64,000 nucleotides of DNA, taken from contig JAQFVV010006197.1 of assembly GCA_028023455.1 (NCBI GenBank), positions 13,885,254 to 13,949,253 of the forward strand. Reading direction: 5' to 3'. Source of the DNA: Epiperipatus broadwayi (taxonomy: Eukaryota; Onychophora; Udeonychophora; Euonychophora; Peripatidae). Below, one piece after another: positions 1 through 12,262 of the stretch (the stretch's first letter is position 1; every line of letters begins with the position of its first letter). Both the position numbers and the translations under genes were made by a program. The notes below the pieces were generated by a model, which did no database searches, had not been told where the DNA came from, and saw nothing but the letters and a program-made list of their open reading frames with translations.

Positions 1-83
1 TCTCTAAGTTGCAATTAAATACGAAGAGATATCAAATTATATAAACACACAATATATGTTTCTTTCGTTTTGCAATATTAGAG

Positions 84-196
84 TACACCTGGGTCTCTTT
101 TTACGTGGACTTATTTAACACGATTTTGAAGTTACGCGATTCGTGCTTCACCGGAAGTGTGTTAAATAAGTCCGCGTAAAAAGAGACCCAGGTGTA
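84..196. repeat. Short palindromic MITE-like element
   Basis: Two 38-bp arms (84-121 and 159-196) are inverted copies with one mismatch, around a 37-bp loop. The outer tip reads TACACCTGGGTCTC. No clear target-site duplication is visible. A diverged solo copy of the tip lies at 1175-1196. The element encodes nothing and is best read as a non-autonomous DNA transposon or foldback element; its superfamily is not recognised. Confidence 0.75.
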
Positions 197-197
197 T

Positions 198-282
198 GAA
201 CTCCGATAATGCGCTATTACTTTAAATAATAAATTTCGTGCACTTACGTTATATTGAAACTAATAGCACATTATTGGAATTC
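198..282. repeat. Second short inverted repeat, adjacent to the first
   Basis: Positions 198-219 and 261-282 are inverted copies (22 bp, about 3 mismatches) with the core TAATAGC.CATTAT. The repeat starts 2 bp after the 84-196 palindrome ends. It may be a separate foldback element or the outer part of a larger composite. Nothing is encoded. Confidence 0.5.
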
Positions 283-1394
283 GATTTTCATCTTAGTAAT
301 TTCAATATTTTCAGTGCTTTATAATAGTAAGATTTTATGCAATAATGAAATTAAAATCATAATTTCCACATTTTATATATACACACATTAAATTTTACAA
401 GATTATAATGTAACTTATTAGTATATAATATAGTAATTTATAAAAACCCTTAATGTACGATCATCACTACACTTTGTGTAGTGAAGAATCTACCCGTGGG
501 CTGATGTTAGAAGATAATGTAAATTTGTTCAAACATTGTACGTGTTAATTTTGCATTTTAAATCACATTCTGTTTTTGCTTTTTTTAAAAAAAAAAATGT
601 AATCAATTATTAATCATTTAGTGTCCACAAGTTTATTTTTAAAAGGTCAGTAATAGCAGTGGGCACAATTAAATTTGACAATTAAAAATTAAAATCTGAT
701 TTTTAATTGTAATTAACAATTTAAAAATTACTTACTGCGACTTGAAATTAATGTAAAATTTGATTTTTAAACGGAATTGAAAATTAAAGACAAAAATAAG
801 AATTTAATTTTTAGTTGTTAGTTTCATAAACAATTAATAAAATCATCGTCTCAAATACTAATTACTAATTACGTTGTCACCAGAAAACCACTGTTACAAC
901 ATGAGTTGACAAACGTATTATTTTGAATAAAATTAAATGTTAGAGTTAAAAAAAGTTTGTCTTGTATCAATTTTTTTCAAATTTGAAATTTTTTATTAGT
1001 CATATTTTATTTCCTTATTTTTTTTTTGCCGAATTTTAAAGTAATTTTACATTGGTGCTTTGCTTTTACCGAATTTTGAAAAATCACAGACTGCATCCCC
1101 CCTTTTTCAATGTAAGTTACGTCTATTTTTGCGCGATTTCGTTTGCGCATGTTTTCTGAAGAACCTATCTATCCCGTAAAACGAGATCCAGGTGTATATC
1201 CACCATATAACACAAAAAAAATAGGGAAATTCTACAATTTTAGTAAATTAGGGGAATTGTACTCATTAATACCCATAAACACACTTCTACAAGGCCAGCA
1301 CGCTATTTTACTTAAGGGGTCCTACAAAAATTTAATTTAATTACTAAGCATTGACATAAACTTTTAAACACTCCTTTTCAACAGGCATGTTTAT
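283..1394. other. AT-rich non-coding stretch
   Basis: Low-complexity AT-rich DNA with many short A and T runs and degenerate inverted AATTAAAAATT-like words around 660-840. The only recognisable item is a solo terminal repeat at 1175-1196 that matches the right arm of the 84-196 element. The 65-codon open frame at 1143 runs across that terminus and is not a credible gene. Confidence 0.6.
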
Positions 1395-2420
1395 GAACTT
1401 CATAACACAGCTATGCTGATGATATTGTCCTTACTTTCAAAGGCTATACTTTCAGTAAAATTGAAATAAACAAAAATTCCAATTTTAAATTACTTGAGGA
1501 TTATTTCAGTTTTTGGCATCTCAAGCCAAATCTAGAAAAATTCGTTTCCACTTGTTTCCACCTCAACAATAATCTGATAATAAAAAAACCTTTTAATTTA
1601 AATTTCTATAACTACAAAGTTAAAAATGAATCATACCCAAATCCTTGGGAATTGAATTAGATCACACTCTTTTTAACTTCCACCTTTCAGATATAAAGAA
1701 GAAACACCACCAGAAATAATATCATCTTCAAGCCCACAGGTTCAACATAGGGTTCTAACACTAACACCCTAAGAACTTCTGGTTTGACATTGTAGTTTAG
1801 TACTGCTCCTCATTCTGATGCAGTAGTGCACACACTAATCTTGTAGATATACAAATCAATGAATCCTACATATAATCTCTACCACTTTCAAATCAATATC
1901 CTTAGAATGGTTACCTATTTTTTCAAATATTTCTCCAGATAACCTGATAACCATCAACAAATTCAGTAAGCTTGTTCAGCTACCAAATCATCCCATTGAT
2001 TTCATTCTGATAAATCCCCCAAAACTTATGCCATAATTATGGTGATTCTTTCTGGTTTACTGATGATTTTAAACATCCACCCACATAACAGCATGTGAGA
2101 CCATGATTGGAATAACTCTAACATTAATGATGATCCCCTAATTACAGATCCTATCCTTTGAATATCTGGTTCCCTCCTCTGAAGAAAACTGAATAAAGAT
2201 TAACAGAATCAGAACAGGCAAGAATAGATGTAATTGCATGTTATACAAACTGTGAGTGTGGGAATCCACAAACCATCTTTCATATTTTTAAGGAGTTCCA
2301 ATTTACCAGACCCCTGTTCATCTTTTTAGTCTACATAATCTGGAAGAGACAGCTCTTGATTATCTAAGAATTGTTAGTATTGAGTTTTGATGTGCTAATA
2401 GCATACATTAAATAAATACA
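1395..2420 (+). pseudogene. Decayed non-LTR retrotransposon (RT and C-terminal zinc-knuckle-like region)
   Basis: This is the relic of a LINE reverse transcriptase. Codons 1412-1423 read YADD, the catalytic RT box, followed by IVLTFKG and, about 35 residues on, the family-typical FWHLKPN, then FHLNNNL. After a frameshift near 1650 the frame reads GIELDHTLFNFHL, the usual 'YLGV.LD.TL.F..HL' block of jockey/CR1-group elements. A further frame has CECGNPQTIFHIF (TGT GAG TGT GGG at 2251-2262), matching the C-terminal 'CDCG.P.QT..HI' motif of the same family. Stops and frameshifts are frequent and there is no intact ORF. The endonuclease half is missing, so this is an old 5'-truncated copy. Clade assignment beyond a jockey/CR1-like LINE is uncertain. 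Confidence 0.75.
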
Positions 2421-5400
2421 AAATAGACAAAACCTGAGAATCTTTTTAGAAAATTAGGGGATTTTACTTCACTAGTGTCCATAAATGAATGAACTGCTAT
2501 AGAGTTGGAATATTTCTTTCTTAAGAACTAGAATGCTTTTTTCCTTAAGGATCCTTGTCAAAAATTTAACTTCATTGCTCATCACTAATATGAACTTCTA
2601 AACAAAAAAAAGTAATCATACATTGTGTGCATACATAAGTCTATGTATATAAAAAAGAAACAAACAAAAAACAAGCATGCAAAGGGGAAATCATGTAGCT
2701 CTTATATAGCAAAGATTTCATTATATTACAAACATTTTTATTTATAATTAGAGCATATTTTTATCTGATCAATCAACATTAGTTTAAGACTCTTTATCCT
2801 TCACTTAAGATTCAGTTTATATCTATTCATATAAGTTAGATTGTCTATGGGCTTACCACCTAGAAAAAGAGAGGAAAGGGGCTTATTTAGATATCCTTAG
2901 CTACCCTAAAAAATTCAATTCATTCAGATTAGAATCTAGGTTAGAGATGTGTAGTTAAATGAACTAACCATCACACTTGAGATTCTTTCTGAAAACATGA
3001 GCATTTATCAACATTAAAATGATTGATTCAATTGGATATTATATTGATTTGATGAAATCATATTTTTTTAGCACGAAAAGCTTAGGGAATAAAAAATATT
3101 TGATTTTTTATCTGCCTACTTTACCTACATTAAAAGATATAGTCTTCAAGATTCATTATAAAGCAACAATTTTATTATTGTAAGATATATATATATTGAA
3201 ACACAACTAACTTAAGAATGTAAATACAGCCACTCTTACTATAATGGTTGTCAGATGTTATTAATGAGGTTAGTTTCTATTGTCAACAATACTAGCAGGA
3301 AATACCAATAAATAAACATTTTTGAAGTATTAATATATTCAGTATAGGCACAGTACTGTGTTTAAATATAAATTATTAATAGTTAAAATTTCTAAAGGAT
3401 TTTTAATAATAAAAAATTTTAGTTAATAAATTTTGATTTTATAATGTGATAATTTCATTTTTTTGATAATTCATTTTTTAAAAAAAATGACTTTTGTTGT
3501 TAAATTATCACACACATTCTTTTTTGTTTGTTTACAAATTTTATTGCATAGGCCAAATTATTAAACATCTACCGAAATTTTTACCATATGATGATACTTT
3601 ATATAGTTTGGTATAGTAGTAGAGTGGCAATCTCTGAAATTCAAGATCCATGGACCACAAACCAGGCTTATTATTTCCAATGCTTGTTATAAACTCACAA
3701 TTGTTATTATTGTTATTATGATAATGGAAAAAATATATTAGAAAATTAAAGTGAAAGCAAAAAGTGAAAAGGAATAAATTTTGGAAAATGACCATAGAAT
3801 GTGATCGAAATTTAAGTGGAGATCTATAAAAGTATATGTGAAATTTTTTTTAATTCATACAATAAAATAAGATTTTTTTTAAAAAAAAAAAGTATATGCA
3901 TATTATTTATATATATGAATTAATGGGCCAATTTGAAAAAAAAAGGGAGATATTTATATACTGATTCATTAAATCATGCTATCATATTATTTAGATATAT
4001 AATACTCTATATGCAACTTACATTATATTATTGAATGTACACAGAAAATGGGTACTGCTACTGGACAGTATTGAAATATAAGTTGTAAGAAATGACTGAT
4101 AATATGGAAAAAAGCATTTTATTTATTTTAACAAATATTAATAGTTAAAATTTAATTATATATGTGTATAGATTATTATAATTATTTTTATTTATTATTA
4201 AAATAAGTTAATTTTTTTTTCATGTACATTATTGACTGTTTTATATGTGTTGATCATTGTTACTAGTTTGTTATCTCTTAACATATTGACAATTTTTTTC
4301 TATGTACCAATTATTGTTGGTAGTTGACATATTTATTGATTTTTTAATACATATTGGTGTTAGTAGATTTTAATCTCTAAATTATACTCCTTGTTTATCT
4401 TTTGTATGTATTGCTTATTGTTGTAATTTGCCATTGATTATTGTCTTCTTAATTGTTTTCTTTTGTATGTACTGATTATTCATGTTAATCATTTAGTTAT
4501 TTTTTGTATAGTTTAGCATTTTATGTTTAAAACTGAATTTAATTCTTAGTGAGATGTGATATAGAAACTACATCATAAAACAGTGAAGCTTCTTGTATTA
4601 TGAAGATTCGGTTTTCTGTTTATTTATTTTCCCTTTCTTTCTTTTTTGCTATCCTGTTATAATGAGAGTTTGCTGGAATTCAAAATAAAGGCAGCAATAC
4701 CTGAGAACATAAGATTAATTTATGAAGTTTTGGAAGTTTTTATTATGAAAGTCATAGCTCAAATAAAATTGAAGAAAGCAAAATATTGAAAGCTAAACAA
4801 AAAGTAAATTCTTTAAACTAAGGTTCAATGTAATAATTATTTTTTTGGCAATTATATTTTTTTAGATGTATAAAAAAGTGGTAAATGTAGATTTCAGTAT
4901 TAATTTGTCTTCCTTGATTTAGCACAATCATGGTATCATGACTGATTTTAGAGTTTAAGGTCCTCGGTCATAACTCCTATGTTCAAACTTCATGTGGATT
5001 CCTGTGCAATAAATCATTCAGTTATTTTTATTATTCTAACTTTACTATTAGAATTTTTATAAGCTTTCCATCCAATTTCTAAATTTTACATTGTAAATAA
5101 TGAAAATTTATAAAATACATAATCTATTCATCATTAAGTTTTGCATCAAAATAAAATTGATAATTGTATTGTTAAAAAAATTTGAGTGAGCTATTATATT
5201 AAAAATAGTATGTTTTTTTTTTTTAAATATGAAAAAAAAAGTAAAATTTAGTTTTTTTTGTATATGATCTGATGATCAGCATCTCTTTACCATGCATGTG
5301 GTAATATGGAAGAGCAGTAATTATGCCTTTAAATGTCTATGAACATCACATGAAGCAAATTTACAAAATTTCTTAATACATATATGAACATAAACTTTGA

Positions 5401-6309
5401 AATTTGTCTTCTATATTATTTTTTTAATTAAGTCAAAGTTTTAGAAATTATTTTTATATTTTGTAATAATTCACTTTTTTTTTTTATTCTTAATTTTGTG
5501 GAATTTTTGTATGCACAAGTTGTATATATATAATTTTTATACCCTTGTAGTTTTTTAAAATTGATTTCAGGAATCGCCATCTTGGCAGAAAAAAAAGTTA
5601 AATCATTAGATATCAAAACATGAATTGGCATAAATATATACTTAGATAAACTTGCACAATTGATTATATAAATATCGCACAAAACAAAAGTGTAAATGGT
5701 TTTTAAAAAATGAAGCTGTTCACTAACTCATCTACTTTTTTTATTATTAGTTCACTATCTTTATTACCTGTATCTTCAGAAAAGTTTTGTATTGCATGTT
5801 TTTCTTTATCAAAAGATTGAGGAAGAACTCTATATATCTTTCATTTTTTTCTGCATCATTTTCACCATACTTTACTGAAAGTGTTTTTATAATTCATATT
5901 CCTAATATGAATACTCTTTTTTGGAAAATAATCTCTTCTTGGAGAATTAATGGTACAAATACCAGAAGTAATATTTTAAATTTCAGAATCATGGCTAAGT
6001 TATTTTTTGTTTCTTAGAACTTACTGTTTTTAATTTTTATTTGTTAATCACCTTTTAAAAGTGATTAGTTTTTTAGAATTATTTATTTATTCATTTATTA
6101 ATTCATACTTTTGCAAGGATTTTTTTTAAAAATCAGAAATTATACATAAGCGATTTTTTCTTATGCATTAGTGAAGCTGTAATTATACTATAATGTTTAA
6201 TATGCCTGCTTAGCACTTTCGAGATTTAGTATTCTAATCTCATACTCATAGTTTTACTGAACGAAGACTATTGAATTTATTGCATACACATGCAAATGCA
6301 CTTGAATTT
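2421..6309. other. AT-rich stretch without recognisable genes
   Basis: No credible coding sequence. Scattered A/T homopolymers and short TA runs dominate. Between about 4240 and 4490 a word like TGTATGTATTGATTATTGTTG recurs four times at irregular 60-100-bp spacing, perhaps an old minisatellite. Around 4920-5010 a segment has a weak tRNA-like B-box word (GTTCAAACTTC), too degenerate to call a SINE. Short open frames at 3541-3795, 5428-5682 and 5787-6017 have AT-driven composition and no recognisable domain. Confidence 0.55.
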
Positions 6310-7039
6310 TTAGTTAGTCCATTGTTTGGAGAGAGCAAAGCATGCCTCTCTTCTATTAATGACACTGAGATCATTTGCTATGTAAAAAGCTTCTTTAACC
6401 CTTCTTTTGGCAACCATTCTTCTCTGTGCAAATTATTTGGGCAGAACTGGGTTCGAATATGTGGCCTGTAGCTGCTTGGTGGTCCTAGAAGATTGATATT
6501 CCTTCATTTTTATTTTTAACCCTGTTGTATGCATACCTGTGTTGGTAAATTTTTGTGTTGATATTAGCTAGAGTCTCATCATAGTAAGATGCCTGGCAGT
6601 CTAATTGAGGGCATGCTATTTTATAGACCACATGATGGGCTTGATCTTTTTCTATTTTATCTTTGGAATTATTTATTAGTCAGTTAGTGTTAGGAGGTGT
6701 TCTGAAGCTAACTTTGAAATCATTAGTCAATTTTTTAGTAATTTTTGAAGTTACATTAGGTATAAATGGAATAGATAAGAATTTCATATTGTCTTTAGGC
6801 TGTTTATTATTGAGTTTTCTATAAAATGTTTTTATTCTCTGATGGATAATACTGAGTTTAAAGCTTATGTTGGCCATTTCCTTTATATATTTATAGATGC
6901 TGTTTTTTCTATCCACTGTGTATTTACATAAATGGTGATTTCTGAATAGGAAAGCATTCATACTTGCCCTTTTGTATGTGTTGGGGGTATTAGACTTTGG
7001 ACTTGTGTAACCTCTTATGTGCAGTGATTTAATTATCAT
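6310..7039 (-). pseudogene. Penelope-like element, 3' part (RT tail plus GIY-YIG remnant)
   Basis: Read on the minus strand, an open frame of about 119 codons (7039 down to 6680) ends in FLSIPFIPNVTSKI and KVSFRTPPNT. This is the characteristic segment between the RT thumb and the GIY-YIG nuclease in Penelope-like elements. After a stop it continues with VYKIACPQLDCQASYYDET, a degraded GIY-YIG start (normally C..C..YIG.T). After another frameshift it reads KEAFYIANDLSVINRREACF and ALSKQW before a stop at 6310-6312. GIY-YIG is the endonuclease of this retroelement class. Interruptions make the copy dead, and the RT catalytic core is absent. The C-terminal block closely resembles the GIY-YIG fragment at 55394-55621, so both probably belong to one family. 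Confidence 0.8.
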
Positions 7040-8019
7040 TTTATAATCTAGATATATTTTAATTTACAGACATACTGATTTTTCCTGGTGAGAATGTAAT
7101 GAAACCGAGATGCCTTGATGGATAATAGTTCCATGATCTGAACTGTTTTTGGGACTTTTTAAAATCATAATGTCTGCCAACTATTCATTACTGGATTCTG
7201 TTACTTCACTTACAAGATATCAACTCTTATTTGAAAATACACTAATGTTTATTTATTGATCTATATCAACTTATTTGAAAAAGGTTTTCTTTTAATCCCA
7301 ACATTGAAAAGATTGTAGAAATAATATTAGAGTCATCTTCAAGGGTTATTTATAATTTTATTTCATTATATACTTTTCAGGAAGATATAATTTTCTGACG
7401 TAACTTTTTGAAAGGCTGAAATACAAGCCTTGCAGAAGGAAAACATGTTTTAATTTATTTCTCTATATAGTTGGAGAACAAATAGATTTCAGAGCTGACG
7501 AATCTTGGATTGATTCTCAACTAAATATCAATATGATCAGCCAAATGGACCCTGATCTGCTGAACTTGCTATTTGGGTACTTTCTCAAGCAGTTAACATA
7601 GGGGAGAGGAGCAGCAACTCACTGCAATTAAAGTTATTAATTTATAGTTATTTAATGATTTTTTTCCCTTTAATTTTGTTTATAAATGTTTGCACAAACT
7701 AATTTACCCATTGTAAACTAAAAAATCACTTGATTTTGATTAGATAATAGAAGTTTTTGAATAGTAGATATTCAGGTTAATTGTATTTTACCTGTAACTA
7801 GTATATTAAAGTTGATTCTTTGTAACAAAAATAAAATATGTACAGACATTTCAAGCTATGTGATGCAATCTGCTTTAACTTTTAGTACAAAAAGTTTATT
7901 TATTTAGTTTTAGTATAATGCTTAAATATAAGATTATTAAAAAAAATTTCTTTTGGGTTTCATGAAAAGCAATATCTATCTTTATTTGTGAACACTGAGT
8001 TATGAGTAGACAAAATGTC
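7040..8019. other. Flank of the Penelope-like relic, no gene seen
   Basis: Roughly 7040-7200 may still be element sequence upstream of the coding relic: it is less AT-rich and contains TGAAACCGAGATGCC near 7100. The remainder is ordinary AT-rich DNA. A short stretch of more mixed composition at 7530-7620 is not recognised. Confidence 0.45.
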
Positions 8020-8126
8020 TTGCGTTGTTAGCCGAGAGGTATCTCAGCTGCCATGCAAGCAAGTAGTTGGTTGCAGACGGTTGTGGGTTCGCATTCCGGC
8101 CGATGCTATGACATATGAAAACAAAA
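8020..8126 (+). mobile_element. tRNA-derived SINE, copy 1 (subtype B)
   Basis: The left part resembles a tRNA: A-box-like TTAGCCGAGAGG near 8028 and B-box-like GGGTTCGCATTCC near 8085, ending in CCGGCCGATGCTATGACATATG and an A-rich tail. The presumed anticodon loop reads CATGCAA. Between the anticodon stem and the B box it carries extra sequence (AAGTAGTTGGTTGCAGACGG), shared with the copy at 11396-11514 but absent from the other three. The body after the tRNA part is very short. This is a retroposed repeat, not a functional tRNA gene. Confidence 0.8.
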
Positions 8127-10497
8127 AGTAGAACTACAGATAATGCTACCAGAATTCAGAAATTAGCTGGATCTAGTGGGAAAAGTTATCATTACTATGT
8201 AATCTAGATGATTTATGATAAAAAATAATTATTATAATATTAATGACTTCTGAAAAATAAATCACTCTTACGTCAAGTTAGTTCATTATTTGCTTGGTAG
8301 ATCAACACAAGTTTCATTTATTTTTACTAAATAACAGATATTAATAGTTATAAAATTTAATAAAAGGTTTATATTGTTTATTGTGGTAAAAACATCTCTT
8401 TTCTAATAAATGTATATTATTCATAAGAGGAAAATAATAAAACCTTTTTGTCACGGGTATAAATACAAACAAAGGGGGGGGGGGGTAATAATACATAATA
8501 ATTGCACTTAATAATGGAATGAAAAGTAAGTAAATGTAAGCAATTTCAGATGCAAGTGATTCCAAATAGATATAATCAATAATAATGTAATCACTAATTC
8601 TTTATAATTGGATTTAATAACTAACATAAAATATATTGCTAATCATTGTTATCATGCAAATATTAATGATAAGGCATAATAGTAACTGTATACACAAATA
8701 AGTGTTAAATAACTAAGAATATATTATTACTATATAATTGTGGAATAAATGCTGTATAAAATGCGGTGCTCATTGAGATGAACAATTTATTTTTAAATGT
8801 TGTTTAAAAACAATAGATTTTACTATTGTTCTTATGTTTTTTATATTTTTTGTTCTAGATATGAATTCAATTTTACAAAAAAAGAAGAAGAAATAAACAG
8901 AAGTAAATTGTCAACCCCCTCCCCCCAACAACTCCCAAATAACTCTGGGCTATAAAAATGTTGTGAAATAAATAAATGATTATTAAAATTTTAATATTTT
9001 TCATATATATATATTTACAACATTTCAAGTACCTGAAACTTTCTTTAAAAAACTAAAATTGAAAGTATAATTATAAGAAAAAGTAACAAAGTTTTGGAAA
9101 AATAGTTTTGACAACTTTTGATTGAAGACATTTTATCCCTCTATGTTAATAAAGATTTACTTCATTAATTTGCTCTAAAAAGATACAAAAAATTCAATAA
9201 AGTCAAAATAAATATGTCAAAAGTATTTAGAAACAAAAATCTAATAATGTTATAAAAAGTAAATAATAGAAAGGTAAATAGATTTTATATAAACTTATAA
9301 TTTATTTTTATATTAAAAACAAAAAAAAATTGTTAGTATCTTTTCAATTCTTCTCATTAAGACTAAGATCTGCTTTTTAATTTTTCTGGGTTAAAGACAT
9401 TTTTTAAGAACTTTTTTTATCTTCAGTATTTTCTGATTTCTAGCTATTATAGTCAGAATTAATAATTCACAAAAAACTTAATTTTTAATTAAAATTTATA
9501 CTGCTTGAAAAAGTATTCAGGAAAATTATGCAAAATGTTAAGGGCCTATAATAACATATTGTTTATTGACCATAACTAAAATAGTAATTATATATCATGC
9601 AAATAAAATGTGGGCTTTAAAGATTATCATCAGCCTCATAGCAGTATTTATGCATTTCCAAGGATAATTATATAAAATCCATACACATGTGCATCAATTA
9701 CATTGTTGTTCAATGCTAGCTTTTTGTATAGCAAAAGACTGCTAAAATATATATGTACAAGAATAAAAGACAAAATGCTTAACGTAGCATTTAAATAATT
9801 TTCCCCTAAAAATTTAAAATAATAATTAGTAATTTTACTAATTAACTAATAGCAGTAATAATACAAATTAAAATAAAAGATTCAATACAAATATTCTCCA
9901 ATAGCAGGTGTAGATTATATTTGATTCTGATCTTTTTATTATAAATATTACATTGATATTAATTATCTCAGTAGACTGAAAACAAAACTAAATGTCTAAG
10001 CTGTGGTTTATAAATGATAAGTGATATTAAATAGAATACATACTGCAGACCTATGTACATTTAGTAATAAAAATATTCCAAATATTTATTATTTCTCTTA
10101 AATCTATCTGGCTAAACCATTTTAATGATATATACATAATAAATGGGTCTTGATATATATATTCATGTGTTTTATCATGAAAACCTTTGAATTTTCAATA
10201 ATTAATTTGCTTTTAAATTATATAAAGCTTACCTATTCTTTTATATATTAATGTTACACTTAATCTAGATATAATATTGTTCTATGCACTCATATAAACA
10301 TGCATACATTTAAAATATATACTCTATTTCAATTATTAACTTTACTTAAGTTAAAAATACTAATAAATTATTTTCATAATATATAAATACTTCTTTAACA
10401 ATTTGGATTTCATTTAACAGTAACCTAAAAAAATAATTTGAGGCAACAAAATAAATTTGGCAACTATTAAATCAGTCAGGTCTATATACAAATATCT
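8127..10497. other. AT-rich stretch without recognisable genes
   Basis: No coding signal. A 12-G homopolymer sits at 8474-8485 and a C-rich patch near 8917-8928. The rest is AT-rich with short TA dinucleotide runs. The 74-codon open frame at 8341-8565 (-) owes its PPPP to the G run and is not credible. Confidence 0.6.
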
Positions 10498-10606
10498 TTT
10501 TTTTTCTCATGTATCATAGCATCAGCCAGGAAGCGAACCCGCTAACCCGGGACAACTGCCTGTAAAGCAGCTGTCGCTGACCTGTCGTCCACCAATGCTT
10601 GACCAA
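10498..10606 (-). mobile_element. tRNA-derived SINE, copy 2 (subtype A)
   Basis: On the minus strand: AAGCATTGGTGGACGACAGG (A-box region), an anticodon arm with CTTTACA, then GGGTTCGCTTCC (B box), GGCTGATGCTATGATACATG and an A-rich tail (the plus-strand T run at 10499-10505). A 9-bp insertion (GGGTTAGCG-like) precedes the B box, giving a partly duplicated GGGTT. It is a typical diverged SINE copy and not a tRNA gene. Confidence 0.8.
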
Positions 10607-11395
10607 ATATCATTTTATATAAGAAATTTATTGCGCTTTTTTTTTTATTGGGACTTCCAATGGTTAGTTGCTAATGATATTCAAACTTGATTTTTTTTTT
10701 CCAAGCTTATTTCAGTAGCATTTTAAAATTATAATCAGGTATTTATGTTATTTATCAGTCTTGTTTTTAAGACAGTTGAAAGTCTAGGTGAAATATCTTT
10801 TTGATGCTATAAAAAACACATTTTTCTTACCTTTAGTATGTTAACATATATTTTTCAACAATAGAAAATTTTATTTGTGCTTCTATATATATGTAGATCA
10901 GCATCACATATAGATTACCTTGTAGAAATATTTTGATTAGCATGGTCTTATGTATGGATTATTTTATATTAAATATTTTGGTTAACTGCAACAGACAATT
11001 CACCTGCATATAGCTGTTAATTCACATTTAGTTTTTATATTCTCTGAATTTTATGCACAGAAGATGCTGTACACATATTAAGCTATAAGTTAACATAGAA
11101 AGGATCAAATATGCAAACTCTTTACTTAAATTAAGTTTTAATATTTATAGCCTATATTACAGAATGTATAGATTGATAAGAAAAAGAATTGATATTTTTT
11201 CTTCATAATAAAAACAATATTATGATTGTAATACAATGGTTATTAGCTTACTTTTCATTGAGGCAATAGATTTCAAAAGAATTTTTTAATTACATTTCTT
11301 TTTCTTAATCTCTTCTATGTATAAACATATTGAAAACAACTTTTATAATTATGGTACAGTTTAAATCAAAACTTGTGTTTAGACAAAAAACTGGG
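10607..11395. other. AT-rich spacer between SINEs
   Basis: No gene, RNA or structured repeat recognised; T runs at about 10640 and 10690 only. Confidence 0.6.
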
Positions 11396-11514
11396 TTTTT
11401 ATTTTTTTTATTTTTATTTTTATTTTTTTCCATATGTCATAGCATCGGCCGGGACGCGAACCCACAACCGTCTGCAACTACTTGCTTGCATGGCGGCTGC
11501 GATACCTCTCGGCT
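11396..11514 (-). mobile_element. tRNA-derived SINE, copy 3 (subtype B)
   Basis: On the minus strand: GCCGAGAGGTATCGCAGCCG, CATGCAA in the anticodon loop, the subtype-B insert AAGTAGTTGCAGACGG, the B box GGGTTCGCGTCCC, GGCCGATGCTATGACATATG and a (TAAAAA)n-like tail (plus-strand 11396-11430). It shares the insert and loop with the 8020 copy. Overlapping open frames at 11330-11627 read across this element in sense with no coding meaning. Confidence 0.82.
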
Positions 11515-12164
11515 TTTTTATTTTAAAAATTTCGATTTTTGTCAGAATCAGAAATACTTTGAATTTATCAGAATATTTAACAATCTTATTGGGCATGGTT
11601 TTTAATAATTTTTTATTTCAAAAATAGTATTTTTTAATATTTAATATAATTGAATTTTTGAAATATTTGTACTTATGAAATTAATAATATTTTTCGTATA
11701 TAATAAAAAATATTGTAATATTTCAAAATACGGAAAGAAAGAAATGGAGATTGGTAAAATATTTGATTTAATTAATTTATAGATAGATATGTAATTGAAA
11801 TTCTAATTCTTGAAATATTTATACTTATGAAAATAATTGATACACTTGGAATTAAAAATATAACAACTAAACTGTAAGATATCGTGAGATTTCAAAATAT
11901 GGAGGGGGGGGGGTCAGTAAAATATTTGATAAAAGTCATCAGTCAAAATTGTAAATCTTTATATTTTTTTATTATGTGAAATACTTATAAAATCAAATAA
12001 AAGAATGATAAAAATAATTGTTACTCATCTATTATATTTTACAATAATAAAATAATGTTGAAAGTAAAAGTTGTATTTTTAGCAAAAAAAAAGAAGAAAG
12101 AACTTCTGGAAGATAGTTTGATTTGTCTCTTCTTAAGCTGGGAAGAAATTGGAGAATTTTTTTT
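11515..12164. other. AT-rich spacer between SINEs
   Basis: No gene seen. It has a 10-G run at 11904-11913. Two partly similar blocks (near 11636-11770 and 11790-11950, each with AATTCTTGAAATATTT.TACTTATGAAA and TTTCAAAATA.GGA) suggest an old tandem duplication of roughly 165 bp. Confidence 0.45.
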
Positions 12165-12262
12165 CATTTTCTTTTCATGGGTAAAAGCATCAGCCGGGAA
12201 GCGAACCCAGGACAACTGCTTGTAAGGCAACTATGCTGACCATTCGGCCACCAACGCTTGAC
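12165..12262 (-). mobile_element. tRNA-derived SINE, copy 4 (subtype A)
   Basis: On the minus strand: AAGCGTTGGTGGCCGAATGG (A box), the anticodon stem-loop TTGCCTTACAAGCAG (anticodon position UAC), the B box GGGTTCGCTTCC, GGCTGATGC and an A-rich tail. The TGTCC just before the B box is intact, unlike copies 1-3. It is nearest to copy 5 at 53168. Confidence 0.82.

Noticed and set aside
7083-7112. Hammerhead core in CCTGGTGAGAATGTAATGAAAC
   Set aside because: The core has G where A6 is required, and it lies antisense to the adjacent Penelope relic; no stem II can be drawn convincingly.
11330-11627. Overlapping 91- and 84-codon plus frames
   Set aside because: They run across a SINE and its T-rich tail; no domain and no splice or start context.
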